Shown here piece after piece: positions 43,629-53,500 of a DNA stretch of 64,000 nucleotides. The translations under genes were made by a program, and so were the position numbers. This DNA is from Cohnella panacarvi Gsoil 349. Lineage in GTDB: Bacteria; Bacillota; Bacilli; Paenibacillales; Paenibacillaceae. The stretch spans positions 15,735-79,734 of the forward strand of contig NZ_KI911563.1 in assembly GCF_000515335.1 (NCBI RefSeq). The letters run 5' to 3'. The first letter of the stretch is position 1. Every line of letters starts with the position of its first letter. The notes beneath the pieces are model-generated. The model had not been told where the DNA came from. It ran no database searches and worked only from the letters and a program-made list of their open reading frames with translations.

Positions 43629-44039
43629 TTGCTTAAATCGTGCACATGCGGCCAACAGATGGAATTATCGTTACGTACCGTTATTTTCGCCAAAAAAGTA
43701 AATATCACGAACGTTCCCGTATATAGCTGCGCCATATGCGGACGCAACGACGTGTTCCACGGCGTCAAAGACGACGTCGGACGGTTGATCAGTCAGCTAG
43801 GAACCGTGTCCGATTCCCGCAGCATCCCGTTCGATCAAATGCACGAATGGGCCGGCTTGCTGTCGGATATGCGAACGCAGATGAGAACGCTGCAGCCTTC
43901 GGACGTCGCTAAAGCGACCGAGGAGCGAACGAACCAATTGCTGGATCTTCTTAATCTTGCAACGGCGCTCGGAGACGAAGAATGGAAGAAAGAGATTCAA
44001 GCTCGTCTTGCTCAGCTAAGCGCGCAGTACATACGATAG
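43629..44039 (+). CDS. Zinc-ribbon protein of unknown function
   Basis: 136 residues from TTG with AAGGAG 10 nt upstream. The N-terminal ribbon has CTCG...CAIC-G (Cys at about 5, 7, 33, 36), in a YgiT-like spacing. Then come 90 mostly helical residues with THE-type heptads (SDMRTQMRTLQPSDVAKATE). A GTG start at 43,533 is possible but would overlap VanZ and lacks a ribosome site. Cytoplasmic; probable protein-binding or regulatory role only by analogy. Confidence 0.65.
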   Translation: MLKSCTCGQQMELSLRTVIFAKKVNITNVPVYSCAICGRNDVFHGVKDDVGRLISQLGTVSDSRSIPFDQMHEWAGLLSDMRTQMRTLQPSDVAKATEERTNQLLDLLNLATALGDEEWKKEIQARLAQLSAQYIR

Positions 44040-44054
44040 GATCGGATACGCCCG

Positions 44055-44082
44055 GGACGGCTTTGCCGTCCTTTTCTTTTTT
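44055..44082 (+). terminator. Terminator of the zinc-ribbon gene
   Basis: GGACGGC-TTT-GCCGTCC followed by TTTTCTTTTTT. Confidence 0.93.
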
Positions 44083-44144
44083 GCTTCGGGATGGTTAATC
44101 TGCTACGATAAAGCTACGGATTCGATCCCGAGGAGGGCATAACG

Positions 44145-44501
44145 ATGGCAAAACTGCAGCAATTGACGAGTATGGAGCAGTGGGAGCAGGCGTTGCAAGG
44201 AACGTCGAACAAACCTCTGCTGGTGTTCAAGCATAGCACTTCGTGTCCGATCAGCGCAGGCGCTCACGAAGAGCTACTGCATTTTATCCAGGACGATACC
44301 GGCTTGCCGGTCGATTACATGCTTGTCCGGGTAATCGAGGAGCGACCGATCAGCAACGCGATCGCGGAGCAGCTCGACGTCAAGCACGCTTCCCCGCAAG
44401 CGATACTCGTGAAGGACGGCCAAACGGTGTGGGACACTTCGCACTGGCACATTACGTATGCGTTTCTGGCCGAGAAGCTTGGCAATCCCGCGCAAAGCTA
44501 A
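44145..44501 (+). CDS. ytxJ: Bacillithiol-system redox-active protein YtxJ
   Basis: 118 residues, thioredoxin-like. The single redox Cys is in VFKHSTSCPISAGAHEELL, the monothiol bacilliredoxin signature CPIS. HASPQAILVKDG carries the cis-Pro loop. Probably removes bacillithiol from protein thiols. It stands directly upstream of ccpA, as in B. subtilis, where ytxJ, an aroA/aroG gene and ccpA are neighbours; here the DAHP synthase gene is missing. GAGGAGGGC precedes the ATG. Confidence 0.93.
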   Translation: MAKLQQLTSMEQWEQALQGTSNKPLLVFKHSTSCPISAGAHEELLHFIQDDTGLPVDYMLVRVIEERPISNAIAEQLDVKHASPQAILVKDGQTVWDTSHWHITYAFLAEKLGNPAQS

Positions 44502-44520
44502 TCTATCGAATCATCCTATC

Positions 44521-44554
44521 AAACCTCGTGTCAGATTGCTAAACATGAGGTTTT
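44521..44554 (+). terminator. Terminator between ytxJ and ccpA
   Basis: AAACCTCGTGT pairs with ACATGAGGTTT with one mismatch, followed by T. It separates the two genes transcriptionally. Confidence 0.75.
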
Positions 44555-44627
44555 GTCGTATGATTACCTTAATAATCCACGATCGGACACGTAAATCCTC
44601 CGATCTCTAACATTGGAGCGAATCATT

Positions 44628-45641
44628 GTGACGGTAACCATTTATGACGTAGCGCGCGAAGCCGGCGTATCGATGGCGACGGTATCTCGGGTCGTCAACA
44701 ACAATCCGAATGTCAAGCCTCAAACCCGCAAGAAAGTATACGAGGCCATCGAACGTCTCGGCTATCGTCCGAACGCCGTAGCGCGGGGATTGGCCAGCAA
44801 GAAGACGACGACCGTCGGCGTCGTCATTCCCGACATCGCGAACGCATTGTTCGCCGAAGTCGCACGCGGGATTGAAGATATCGCGAACATGTATCACTAC
44901 AATATTATTCTTTGCAACTCGGACAAGCGTAAAGACAAAGAGATCCGCGTCATCAACACGCTGCTGGAGAAGCAAGTAGACGGCCTGCTGTTCATGGGCG
45001 GGGCGGTCACGGACGATCACGTTCAGGCGTTCCAGACGTCGAACGTGCCGATCGTGCTTTGCGCGACGACGGACGAGAAGGGCGTCATCCCTTCCGTCGA
45101 TATCGACCATGAGGCGGCTGCATTCGATGCGGTTAACCGCCTGATCGCGGACGGACATCGTTCGATCGCCATGATCAGCGGCACGCTGCAGGATCCTGCG
45201 AACGGTTACGCGAGATTCCAGGGATACAAGCGAGCGCTGGAACAAGCGGGCATCGCCTATCGCGAAGACTACGTGCGCGTCGGCAATTATCGGTACGAAT
45301 CCGGCATCGATGCGACGACGTACTTCCTCGGCTTGTCCGATTGCCCTACGGCGATCTTCGCCGCAACGGACGAAATGGCCATCGGCGCCATCCACTGCAT
45401 TCAGGATTCGGGGTTAAGCGTGCCCAATGATGTATCCGTTATCAGCGTTGACAATAGCCGCATCTCTTCCATGGTGCGTCCGTTGCTTACGACGGTCGCC
45501 CAACCGATGTACGATATCGGCGCCGTATCGATGCGTCTCTTGACGAAGCTGATGAAGAAAGAGACGGTCGAGACCGCCAAGGTCACGCTGCCGCACGAGC
45601 TGATCGTGCGCCGCTCCGTCGCTGGCCCGAAAGGCAAGTAA
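44628..45641 (+). CDS. ccpA: Catabolite control protein A (LacI family)
   Basis: 337 residues from GTG ([20 protein letters not shown]), GGAG 9 nt upstream. The LacI HTH and hinge read [20 protein letters not shown], then [18 protein letters not shown], nearly identical to CcpA of Bacillus. Core residues of the HPr(Ser-P)/Crh contact region, such as [10 protein letters not shown], are kept. CcpA with HPr-Ser46-P binds cre sites to repress or activate carbon genes. Candidate partners in this window: the degenerate HPr at 58.9 kb, the PTS pair at 38.8 kb, and a cre-like site in front of acsA. Confidence 0.95.
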   Translation: MTVTIYDVAREAGVSMATVSRVVNNNPNVKPQTRKKVYEAIERLGYRPNAVARGLASKKTTTVGVVIPDIANALFAEVARGIEDIANMYHYNIILCNSDKRKDKEIRVINTLLEKQVDGLLFMGGAVTDDHVQAFQTSNVPIVLCATTDEKGVIPSVDIDHEAAAFDAVNRLIADGHRSIAMISGTLQDPANGYARFQGYKRALEQAGIAYREDYVRVGNYRYESGIDATTYFLGLSDCPTAIFAATDEMAIGAIHCIQDSGLSVPNDVSVISVDNSRISSMVRPLLTTVAQPMYDIGAVSMRLLTKLMKKETVETAKVTLPHELIVRRSVAGPKGK

Positions 45642-45653
45642 ACGTATAAAGAT

Positions 45654-45689
45654 GCCCTGCGCCGGGAATGTTGCCGACGCAGGGCTTTT
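45654..45689 (+). terminator. Terminator of ccpA
   Basis: GCCCTGCG pairs with CGCAGGGC and TTTTG follows. Confidence 0.85.
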
Positions 45690-45738
45690 GTATGGGCGGC
45701 TAGGCCGTCCTTAGAACGAGAGTATAGTTAGAGGAAGG

Positions 45739-46455
45739 ATGAACCCAAGAATGGCTAGTTACGGGACGATCGGCATTATCGGTGCCATGGAAGAGGAAAT
45801 CAAGCTGTTGTTAGAACATATGGACAATCCGCAGGCGGAGCAGCACGCGGGGCTTACTTACCATCGGGGAACGCTCCATGGACGCAAAGTCGTGGTGACG
45901 CAATCCGGGGTAGGCAAAGTGAACGCGGCCGTATGCACGCAAGTGCTGATCGACCGGTTCAGCGCGGACGCGGTGCTGTTCACCGGCGTTGCCGGCGCCG
46001 TAGATCCGGCGCTGAACATCGGCGATATCGTCATCTCGACCAGCAGTCTGCAGCACGACGTGGACGTAACGGCGCTCGGCTTTAAACGAGGCGAGGTTCC
46101 GTACCAAGCGGTGTCCGAGTACCCTTCCGATGAAGCGCTCGTCAAGCTTGCGCAAGCCGCGGGGGAGAACGTATTCCCTGGACGCTGCCGTACGGGACGA
46201 GTGTTGTCGGGCGACCAATTCATCGCCGATCGCGCGGTGGTCAGAATGCTGCATGAAGAGCTGGGAGGCGCATGCACGGAGATGGAAGGAGCCGCGGTCG
46301 CGCAAGTGTGCCATATGAACGGAGTTCCGCACGTTATTATCCGCTCGATGTCCGACAAAGCGGACGGCTCCGCGCACGTGAATTTCGCCGAGTTCACGGT
46401 GGAAGCGGCAGACCGCTCGTTCGCGATCGTAAGCGGTATGGTGCAAGAGTTGTAA
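45739..46455 (+). CDS. mtnN: 5'-methylthioadenosine/S-adenosylhomocysteine nucleosidase
   Basis: 238 residues. Cleaves adenine from MTA and SAH in methionine salvage and the activated-methyl cycle. Family marks: IGIIGAMEEEIKLLLEHM with the base-contact Glu, SGVGKVNAAVCTQVLID, FTGVAGAVDPALNIGDIVIS, DVTALGF, and the C-terminal EMEGAAVAQVCHMNGVP with catalytic Glu, then IRSMSDKADGSAHVNF with the catalytic Asp. Start may instead be ATG 45,751. Single gene behind the ccpA terminator. Confidence 0.95.
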   Translation: MNPRMASYGTIGIIGAMEEEIKLLLEHMDNPQAEQHAGLTYHRGTLHGRKVVVTQSGVGKVNAAVCTQVLIDRFSADAVLFTGVAGAVDPALNIGDIVISTSSLQHDVDVTALGFKRGEVPYQAVSEYPSDEALVKLAQAAGENVFPGRCRTGRVLSGDQFIADRAVVRMLHEELGGACTEMEGAAVAQVCHMNGVPHVIIRSMSDKADGSAHVNFAEFTVEAADRSFAIVSGMVQEL

Positions 46456-46477
46456 TCGTATGCGAGCGAATCCTCCT

Positions 46478-46553
46478 CTGTAACGGTCCGCGAGACCGCT
46501 GCAGCACGAACAATCGCAAAACCGTCGCTGTAACGGTCCGCGAGACCGCTGCA
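46478..46553. repeat. Two 26-bp imperfect-palindrome repeats
   Basis: CTGTAACGGTCCGCGAGACC, then GCTGCA, occurs at 46,478-46,503 and 46,528-46,553, exactly 50 bp apart. Each copy can fold on itself (CGGTC-CGCGA-GACCG core, with near-complementary CTGTA/TGCAG ends). REP-like element; it lies between mtnN and the shared terminator. Confidence 0.85.
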
Positions 46554-46559
46554 ACGCAA

Positions 46560-46585
46560 AGATGGCTGCCTAAGGGCAGCCATCT
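46560..46585. terminator. Bidirectional terminator between mtnN and acuC
   Basis: AGATGGCTGCC-TAAG-GGCAGCCATCT: an 11-bp perfect stem serving the convergent genes. Confidence 0.85.
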
Positions 46586-46600
46586 TCGCGTATTCCAAGA

Positions 46601-47788
46601 TTATAAATGCTGGAGAGCGATTTCAATCATCGCCTTGTTCTTGTCCGTGATCTCTTGTCTCCGGGGCATCGGCGTCCATGTCGACGTATCGTCGAGCCAA
46701 GTAGAAGGGAGCTGATCGGGGCGGTGCGGGCTTTGCAGCGTCGGCCATCCCTCCGGAAGCATCCCTCCATGCGACAATCGGTCTATGCTGTCCAGAAGGG
46801 GATGGGCGGACATCTCTAACCATAGCAGGCCCCAAGCGCGAGGGACGACTCGCCAATGGTCATAGCCGCCTCCTCCAAGAGCGATCCAACGGCCGTTCGT
46901 ATACTGGTCCGCCAGCTCGTGGATGAGGCGGGGCATCTCCCGATAGATGCGCATGCTGCAATGGATATGCGCCAGCGGATCGAAGGCGTGCGCGTCGCAG
47001 CCGTGCTGGCTGACGATCACGTCCGGCTTGAAGGCTTCGACCGCCCGTACTATGCCTAGCTTGAACACGTCGAGCCACGAGTCGTCTTCGGTGTACGGTT
47101 CCATCGGTAAGTTCAAGCAGGAGCCGTAGCCGGAAGAGTGGCCCCGTTCGTGATGGAAGCCGGTTCCGGGGAACAGAAATTTGCCCGTCTCGTGAATCGA
47201 GAGCGTGAAGACTTCCGGATCATCGTAAAAAAACCATTGAACCCCGTCCCCGTGGTGAACGTCGGTATCGATATACAAGACGCGGGCTCCGTATTTGCGA
47301 CGAATACTGGAAATCGCCGCTGCCGCATCGTTATAGACGCAAAAGCCGGAGGCTCGATCCGGGAATGCATGGTGCAGCCCTCCTGCCAGATGCAGCGCGC
47401 GATCTGCTCGGCCGGACATGACGGCTTCCGCAGCCGCGAGCGAGCCGGCCACGACGGCAAGCGAAGCCGTCTCCATGCCCGGAAAGTAAGGCGTGTCGCC
47501 GCCTTGGTCAAGCCCGTACTGGGGCGCATTGTCGATAGCCGTCAACGCAGGGGATGGTTCGCTTAATGCCGATACGGCAGTTATGTAATCGGGACGATGG
47601 ATAAGGGCGACTTCTTCGCGAGCCTCGTCCAATGAGGCAGGGGGGATTTCGGCTTTGTCGTCGAGAGCGTCGCACCGGCGCAGCAGCTCTTCCGTGAGCG
47701 CCAGCCTGATCGGATGAAACGGGTGCTGCTCGTTGAAAAGGTACTGCTTGGATGCTGAATTATCGATCCATAGTGCTCGGGAATTCAA
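46601..47788 (-). CDS. acuC: Acetoin utilization protein AcuC (class I histone-deacetylase-like)
   Basis: 395 residues from TTG, with AGGCAGG 8 nt upstream. Zn-dependent deacetylase fold: GGLHHAFPDRASGFCVYNDA (His-His and Tyr/Asn), YIDTDVHHGDGVQWFFYDDP (metal ligands Asp and His), SQHGCDAHAFDPLAH (Asp ligand), and GGGGYDHWRVV (Tyr). In B. subtilis AcuC deacetylates and reactivates acetyl-CoA synthetase; the acsA gene is divergent 0.85 kb upstream. 20 nt after acuA, same transcript. acuB, normally between them, is absent. Confidence 0.95.
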   Translation of the reverse strand: MNSRALWIDNSASKQYLFNEQHPFHPIRLALTEELLRRCDALDDKAEIPPASLDEAREEVALIHRPDYITAVSALSEPSPALTAIDNAPQYGLDQGGDTPYFPGMETASLAVVAGSLAAAEAVMSGRADRALHLAGGLHHAFPDRASGFCVYNDAAAAISSIRRKYGARVLYIDTDVHHGDGVQWFFYDDPEVFTLSIHETGKFLFPGTGFHHERGHSSGYGSCLNLPMEPYTEDDSWLDVFKLGIVRAVEAFKPDVIVSQHGCDAHAFDPLAHIHCSMRIYREMPRLIHELADQYTNGRWIALGGGGYDHWRVVPRAWGLLWLEMSAHPLLDSIDRLSHGGMLPEGWPTLQSPHRPDQLPSTWLDDTSTWTPMPRRQEITDKNKAMIEIALQHL

Positions 47789-47808
47789 GCGGGTCGCCTG
47801 CCTTTCGG

Positions 47809-48441
47809 TTAATACATGAAGCGCTGCCGGAATCGGACGCGGTCGAATTTCTCCGCCGATGAGAGAGGTACGTCTTTGCCGATTCTCACCATGAGGCAAT
47901 TCGCGGGATGCGCGCATATTTCGGGGTCGTCCGTCGCGAACCAGACCATGCCTACGCACTTCATCAGGTTCTCCATCATTTCGCGGTATTGCCATACGTT
48001 CAATCCGCTGCCTTCTAAGTCCCAGTGCCAATAATATTCGGTCGTGAACACGATCATATTATCGAGCTGCCCGTGCTCGAACGCGGCGATAATCATCTTT
48101 TTGCCAAGGCCAAGGTCCCGGTATTCGTCCGCGACTTCGATCGCGCCTAACTCGACGAGGTCTTCCATGCCGCCTTGCGACCAAAGCTCCATCTCGTCCG
48201 GATAATGGAAAGTGACGTATCCGACGATCAGATCGTCTTCTCTCGCGACGATGATCCTGCCCTCTGGTAAACCCGCGATCTCGACGAGAGCTTCTTGCTG
48301 CTCTTGCGGACGCCGGAAAGCGTCCAAGTCGGGATGCATCCTCCAGCCGGCGATCGTCTCCGGAGGGACGGGCCCTTCCACGACAAGCGTTCGATCGCCG
48401 CGTTCGATCGGATGTCGTACGTATCGTTTGATATGCTCCAT
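47809..48441 (-). CDS. acuA: Protein acetyltransferase AcuA (GNAT)
   Basis: 210 residues, the same length as B. subtilis AcuA. GNAT core: RIIVAREDDLIVGYVTFHYP, ELGAIEVADEYRDLGLGKKM with the acetyl-CoA pyrophosphate loop (R-x-x-G-x-G/K), then TTEYYWHWDLEGSGLNVWQY. It acetylates the catalytic lysine of acetyl-CoA synthetase and switches it off. Divergent from acsA, which allows joint control from the shared 200-bp region. Confidence 0.95.
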   Translation of the reverse strand: MEHIKRYVRHPIERGDRTLVVEGPVPPETIAGWRMHPDLDAFRRPQEQQEALVEIAGLPEGRIIVAREDDLIVGYVTFHYPDEMELWSQGGMEDLVELGAIEVADEYRDLGLGKKMIIAAFEHGQLDNMIVFTTEYYWHWDLEGSGLNVWQYREMMENLMKCVGMVWFATDDPEICAHPANCLMVRIGKDVPLSSAEKFDRVRFRQRFMY

Positions 48442-48548
48442 GCCGATCTCCTTTCCAACTTGCCCTTGCGTGCTTCCTTATTGTAGCATATTACCCCCGG
48501 ATTCGTAGATAATGTCAACTTGCCGGGATGCCCATGATTGATACTCTA

Positions 48549-48557
48549 TGATATAAT
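48549..48557 (+). promoter_or_regulatory. Extended -10 promoter of acsA
   Basis: TG-A-TATAAT (TG at 48,549-48,550; TATAAT 48,552-48,557) about 88 nt before the acsA start. The extended form may make up for a poor -35. Confidence 0.65.
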
Positions 48558-48590
48558 GGCTGTGGCAAAGGGATGATGAATCTCTCAAAA

Positions 48591-48605
48591 ATGAAAGCGC
48601 ATTCG
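48591..48605 (+). promoter_or_regulatory. cre-like (CcpA operator) site in the acsA leader
   Basis: ATGAAAGCGCATTCG compared with the cre consensus TGWAANCGNTNWCA: the first half is perfect and the second half has two departures (A for T, G for the final A). It sits about 30 nt past the predicted transcription start, a roadblock position. In B. subtilis acsA and acuABC are CcpA-controlled through intergenic cre sites. Confidence 0.5.
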
Positions 48606-48644
48606 CTAGCGAATGTCTGTATCCCAACGGGAAGGTGATGGACG

Positions 48645-50369
48645 GTGACACTGCAACACGACGAAAAGTTGCCCGTGACGGCAACAGGATCCAACATGGA
48701 ATCTTATGAGGAAGCAGTCAAGACATTTTCTTGGGCAGACATCGAAGCGCAATTCTCCTGGGCGACTACCGGCCGAGTGAATATGGCGTACGAGGCAATC
48801 GATCGGCATGTGGCTAACGGCAAGGGGGACAAAGTCGCGCTCTATTACAGCGACAACCAGAGAGACGAGAGCTACACGTATGCGGATATGGCGAAGCAAT
48901 CGAACAAATTCGCGAACGTGCTGCGCAAGCTGGGCGTAACGAAAGGCGATCGGGTGTTCATCTTTATGCCGCGCACGCCTGAGCTGTACTTCAGCTTGCT
49001 CGGAGCGCTTAAAGTCGGCGCCGTCGTCGGCCCGCTGTTCGAAGCGTTCATGGAGACAGCGGTGCGCGACCGGCTGCAAGACAGCGGCGCCGTGGCGATC
49101 GTGACGACGCCGTCGCTCTTATCCCGTGTTCCGCGCGCGGAGTTGCCGGAATTGAAGAATGTCATCGTATACGGAGAAGACGTTCCCGCAGGAGAAGGCA
49201 TCGTGAACTACCGCCGAGAGATGGCGGGCGCTTCCGAGGAAGCGGAGCTCACGTTCCTTGATCGCGAAGACGGACTCATCCTGCACTATACATCCGGATC
49301 GACAGGCAAGCCTAAAGGCGTATTCCACGTTCAGAACGCGATGGTCCAGCATTATCACACGGGACGCATCGTGCTCGACCTGCGCGAGGACGACGTCTAC
49401 TGGTGTACGGCCGACCCGGGCTGGGTAACGGGAACGTCCTACGGGATTTTCGCGCCATGGCTGAACGGCGTAACGAACGTCGTTCGCGGCGGACGCTTCA
49501 GCCCGCAGGACTGGTACGCTACGCTTCAGAAATACAAAGTAACGGTATGGTACAGCGCGCCTACCGCGTTCCGCATGTTGATGGGCGCCGGAGACGACGT
49601 CGTGAAGTCGTTCGATCTGTCGAGCTTGCGCCACGTCCTTAGCGTAGGGGAGCCGCTTAATCCCGAAGTCGTCCGTTGGGGGTACAAAGTATACGGCCAC
49701 CGCATTCACGACACTTGGTGGATGACCGAGACCGGCGGCCAGCTCATCTGCAACTACCCGAGCATGGTCATTAAGCCGGGGTCGATGGGCAAGCCGATCC
49801 CTGGCACGCAAGCGGCGATCATCGACGATCAAGGCAACGTGCTGCCGCCATTGCGTATGGGCAATCTGGCGATTCGTACGCCATGGCCGTCGATGATGCG
49901 CAAAATTTGGAACAACCCGGCTAAATACGAAGAGTACTTCCGTATTCCTGGCTGGTACGTATCCGGGGATTCGGCCTATATGGACGAAGACGGCTACTTC
50001 TGGTTCCAAGGCCGCATCGACGACGTCATCAACACGTCCGGCGAGCGCGTCGGGCCGTTCGAAGTCGAGAGCAAGCTCGTCGAGCATCCGGCGGTTGCCG
50101 AAGCGGGCGTCATCGGCAAGCCGGATCCGCTCCGCGGCGAAATCATTAAAGCGTTCATCTCGCTGCGCGAAGGCTACGTTCCTTCGGACGAACTGAAGGC
50201 GGACATCGCCAAATTCGTCAAGGAAGGCTTATCCGCGCACGCGTCTCCTCGCGAGATCGAGTTCAAAGACAAGCTTCCGAAGACCCGCAGCGGCAAGATC
50301 ATGCGCCGCGTCCTCAAAGCATGGGAGCTTAACCTCCCAACCGGCGACCTCTCGACAATCGAGGACTAA
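48645..50369 (+). CDS. acsA: Acetyl-CoA synthetase (AMP-forming)
   Basis: 574 residues from GTG, with AAGGTG about 9 nt upstream; about the size of B. subtilis AcsA. Activates acetate to acetyl-CoA. AMP-binding motif LHYTSGSTGKPKGVFH; core WMTETGGQLICNYPSM (acyl/CoA pocket Trp); YVSGDSAYMDEDGYFWFQGR with hinge Asp; C-terminal PKTRSGKIMRRVLKAWE containing the lysine targeted by AcuA. Divergent from acuA-acuC; promoter and cre-like site lie upstream. Confidence 0.97.
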   Translation: MTLQHDEKLPVTATGSNMESYEEAVKTFSWADIEAQFSWATTGRVNMAYEAIDRHVANGKGDKVALYYSDNQRDESYTYADMAKQSNKFANVLRKLGVTKGDRVFIFMPRTPELYFSLLGALKVGAVVGPLFEAFMETAVRDRLQDSGAVAIVTTPSLLSRVPRAELPELKNVIVYGEDVPAGEGIVNYRREMAGASEEAELTFLDREDGLILHYTSGSTGKPKGVFHVQNAMVQHYHTGRIVLDLREDDVYWCTADPGWVTGTSYGIFAPWLNGVTNVVRGGRFSPQDWYATLQKYKVTVWYSAPTAFRMLMGAGDDVVKSFDLSSLRHVLSVGEPLNPEVVRWGYKVYGHRIHDTWWMTETGGQLICNYPSMVIKPGSMGKPIPGTQAAIIDDQGNVLPPLRMGNLAIRTPWPSMMRKIWNNPAKYEEYFRIPGWYVSGDSAYMDEDGYFWFQGRIDDVINTSGERVGPFEVESKLVEHPAVAEAGVIGKPDPLRGEIIKAFISLREGYVPSDELKADIAKFVKEGLSAHASPREIEFKDKLPKTRSGKIMRRVLKAWELNLPTGDLSTIED

Positions 50370-50384
50370 TTTTACAACAAATAT

Positions 50385-50418
50385 AAAAGGATGTGCAGTC
50401 AACTGCACATCCTTTTTC
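50385..50418 (+). terminator. Terminator of acsA
   Basis: AAAAGGATGTGCAGT-CA-ACTGCACATCCTTTT followed by T. Confidence 0.95.
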
Positions 50419-50448
50419 TATGCTCGAATCGATGAGTGAAAGAGAGTG

Positions 50449-50507
50449 TCATATATCTCCTGGAGGAAATTTCACGAAGGGAACAGCCACCGTAAGGAGA
50501 TATATGA
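50449..50507. repeat. 12-bp perfect inverted repeat flanking a 35-bp spacer
   Basis: TCATATATCTCC (50,449-50,460) and GGAGATATATGA (50,496-50,507). The right arm is part of GAACAGCCACCGTAAGGAGA, then TATA, which recurs with two changes at 56,846-56,869. It may be a tiny mobile or REP-like element, or a secondary terminator for the PBP gene. No open frame in it. Confidence 0.7.
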
Positions 50508-50533
50508 TACGACCAATCTTCCATCGATCGACA

Positions 50534-53500
50534 TTACTGCCCAGAAGCTGTTGCCTGCACAGCCTTCGAAGGCACCGAACTGGCCCCGTTCCCATTAACC
50601 GCCGTCACGTAATACCAGCCATTCGCCATTGGCGATACGAACTCGAGGCTCGTCTGATCCGTCGTCCCGAGCAGCTTGTATTTGCCGTCCGCGGTCGGGC
50701 TGTTCCACACTTGGTATTGCACGACGTTATCGCCTGCCGCGTTCGCGCTCCAGGACAGCGTAACGGATAGTTCATTGCCGCTCGCAGATAATCCGGTCGG
50801 CGCGCTTGGCGCTGCGACGGTCGGATCCGGATTCGTCGTTCCTCCGTCGTTGCCGCCCGGAAGCCCCGGATCGACAATAGGAGGCGGCAGGTTCGGATCG
50901 ACGTCCGAGATCGTACCGTCCGCGGTTAATCTTTCGCTCGGCGCGGACTCGTTGCCTCCGACGTCTACGGCCGTTACATAATAGCTGTAGGATAGTCCCG
51001 GAGTGATCAGGGTGACGAACTTCGGATCTTCGCCTGTCGGAATGGAAGCTTCGACTTTCTCGAACGGCCCGCCGTTCACCGAACGGTATAGGCGGTAGCC
51101 GGCGACGTCCTTCTCGGCGCCAGGCGCGAAGGTAATGTTCACCGTGCTGGCATCTACCGTATCGACTTCGATTTGCGGCACCGGACTCGGCGCGTTGCCG
51201 TCCTCGACTCGCGGATCCGTCTTCGATGGCGCGCTCTGCGCGGCGTCTTTCGGCAAGTAGTAGGACAACGACCTGCGCGACTTCTTATCCGTCTTCAAGA
51301 GTTTGACTTGCAGCTCCTCCATCAATGCGTCGAGAGGCACCTCGCGTTTCACCATAACCGCTTCTCTGAGCAGATCTTCCGGCGTGGTCGGAAGCGGCAC
51401 GTAGTTGACGCCGTTGTAAGAGATGTACTTCAACTTGACGAGAGCGTCGTCTTCTTCGGTCGGAATGAACTTACGGTTGAAAATGTCGGAAACGAGCTTG
51501 CCGGCTTCTTTGGTCAGTTCGGTCGGAAGCTTGCCGCTCACGCTTGACACCGTCATGTTAACGAGACCGTCCGGTTTAGGGAACGCCTTCGTCTGGAACA
51601 TCTCCGGCTTTGCTTCGGTGACGGCGTTCATGACTTTACCCCAAATGAGTCTCGCGCGGCTTCGGCTCTCCTTCGAGAGGGCGTTGGCCGCCTTCTCGTA
51701 ACCGATCCAGACGCCGAGCGTAACGTCCGGCGTATAACCCTCGAACCACACGTCGCCCGCGATTTGCGTCGTACCGGTTTTGCCGACGATCGGAATTTTG
51801 CCGTACTTTTTGAACGTCGACTTCAGCGAGCTGCCCGAGCCGTTCGTGACGACGGTACGCATCATATCCGTCATCTGGTAGGCGGCCTGCTCCGACGTAA
51901 CCCGCTTCGGGCTCAACTCGTGCTTGAAGACGACTTGGTCGTTCGAATCGCGAATCTCCTCGATCAAGTACGAGTCGTTGTATACGCCTTGGTTGGCGAT
52001 CGCGGCATACGCGTTCGTCAATTCTTCAACCGTAACGCCGTACTTCAAGCCGCCGATAACGCCGGTTTGCGCAACGTCGTCGGATTTGTCGAGCGTCGTA
52101 ATGCCGAGCGAGCGAACGAATTCCCACGACTCTTTGATCGTCATTTTATTCAAGAATACTTTCAGCGCAGGGATGTTGTACGAGTCGTTAAGCGCCTCCC
52201 TTGCGGTGACGAGTCCGTGATACTTGTCGTCGAAGTTTTTCGGGATATGGAAGCTGCCCGTGCCGTTCGCGAGAATGATCGGCGAATCGTCGATGACGCT
52301 GGCCGGTTGAATAAGTCCTCTGTCGAGCGCCGGCCAATAGGCCGCGATCGGCTTCATGGCTGAGCCGGGTTGGCGCGTCATCTGCGTCGCATAGTTCATC
52401 TGCTCGATGTGGAAGTCGCGGCCTTCGATCATGCCGAGAATCGCGCCCGTCTTCTGGTCGATCATGACGCTTGCGACTTGCTCGACTCCTTTAGTCTTAT
52501 GATCCGGGGCGAAGTTCTCCGGATCTTCCGCGATATCGTGCATCAGATCGTAAATCGTCTTATCGATCGTCGTCGTCACTTTATAACCGCCGCGAAGCAG
52601 TTGACCGCGCGCGTCTTCGATGAGTACCGCGTTTTCTTTCTTCGTCAAATCCTCTTTGGAGAGCTCGGGGTTCTGCAACAGAACGAGCTGTTCCGCGGCT
52701 TGTCTCTCCGCCTCGAGCATCAAGTAAGGATACGTGTTATAGGCTTTCTCCGTCGGTTTGGCGAGCGAACTGTACAGATCGAAGCTCAGCGCCTGCTCGT
52801 ATTCCGCTTGGGTGATTTTGTTCTCTTCCAGCATCCGTCTAAGCACGAGCTTCTGGCGTTCGACGGCGCGCTTGAAGTTTCTCTCGTTAAATTCGCCCTT
52901 GCCCGTGAACGCGGAGTACACGGAAGGGAGCTGCGGGACGCCGGCTAGATAAGCCGCTTGCGCGATGTTCAGTTGCTCTAGCTTATCGACGCCGAAGATG
53001 CCTTTGGCCGCCGCTTTAATGCCATATAATTGATAGCCGGACGAGCCGTTGCCGTAAGGGATTTTATTTAAGTAGGCCGTAAGGATTTCTTCTTTGCTTA
53101 GGAATCTTTCAAGTCGCATCGATAGGAAAATTTCTTTCGCTTTCCGGCTGGACGTCTGATCCAGGCTTAGGAACACGCGCCGCGCGACCTGCTGGGTGAT
53201 CGTGCTCCCGCCGGTTTGAACGCTTTCGTTGAGCAACTGTTGCTTAACGGCGCGAATAAGGCCGTTGGAATCGATGCCGGGATGGTTGAAGAAGTTCTTA
53301 TCCTCGATCGCGATGACGGCGTCGATGATCTTATTCGGGATTTCGTCGTAAGTAATCGGCGTGCGGTCTTCCTCGGTGCGCAATTGGCCGACCATCGTTC
53401 CGTCGTTGAAGAACACGTAACCGGTAATCGCGTTCTCCGCGATTTTCTGTTCGATCAAATTCCGAGGCCGAACGGGATCGTCCTTGACGAGCGACGCGAT

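Noticed and set aside
47809-48031. N-terminal extension of acuC reaching into acuA
   Set aside because: The extension overlaps acuA coding sequence in another frame, has no ribosome site and is not family-like; the TTG at 47,788 fits.
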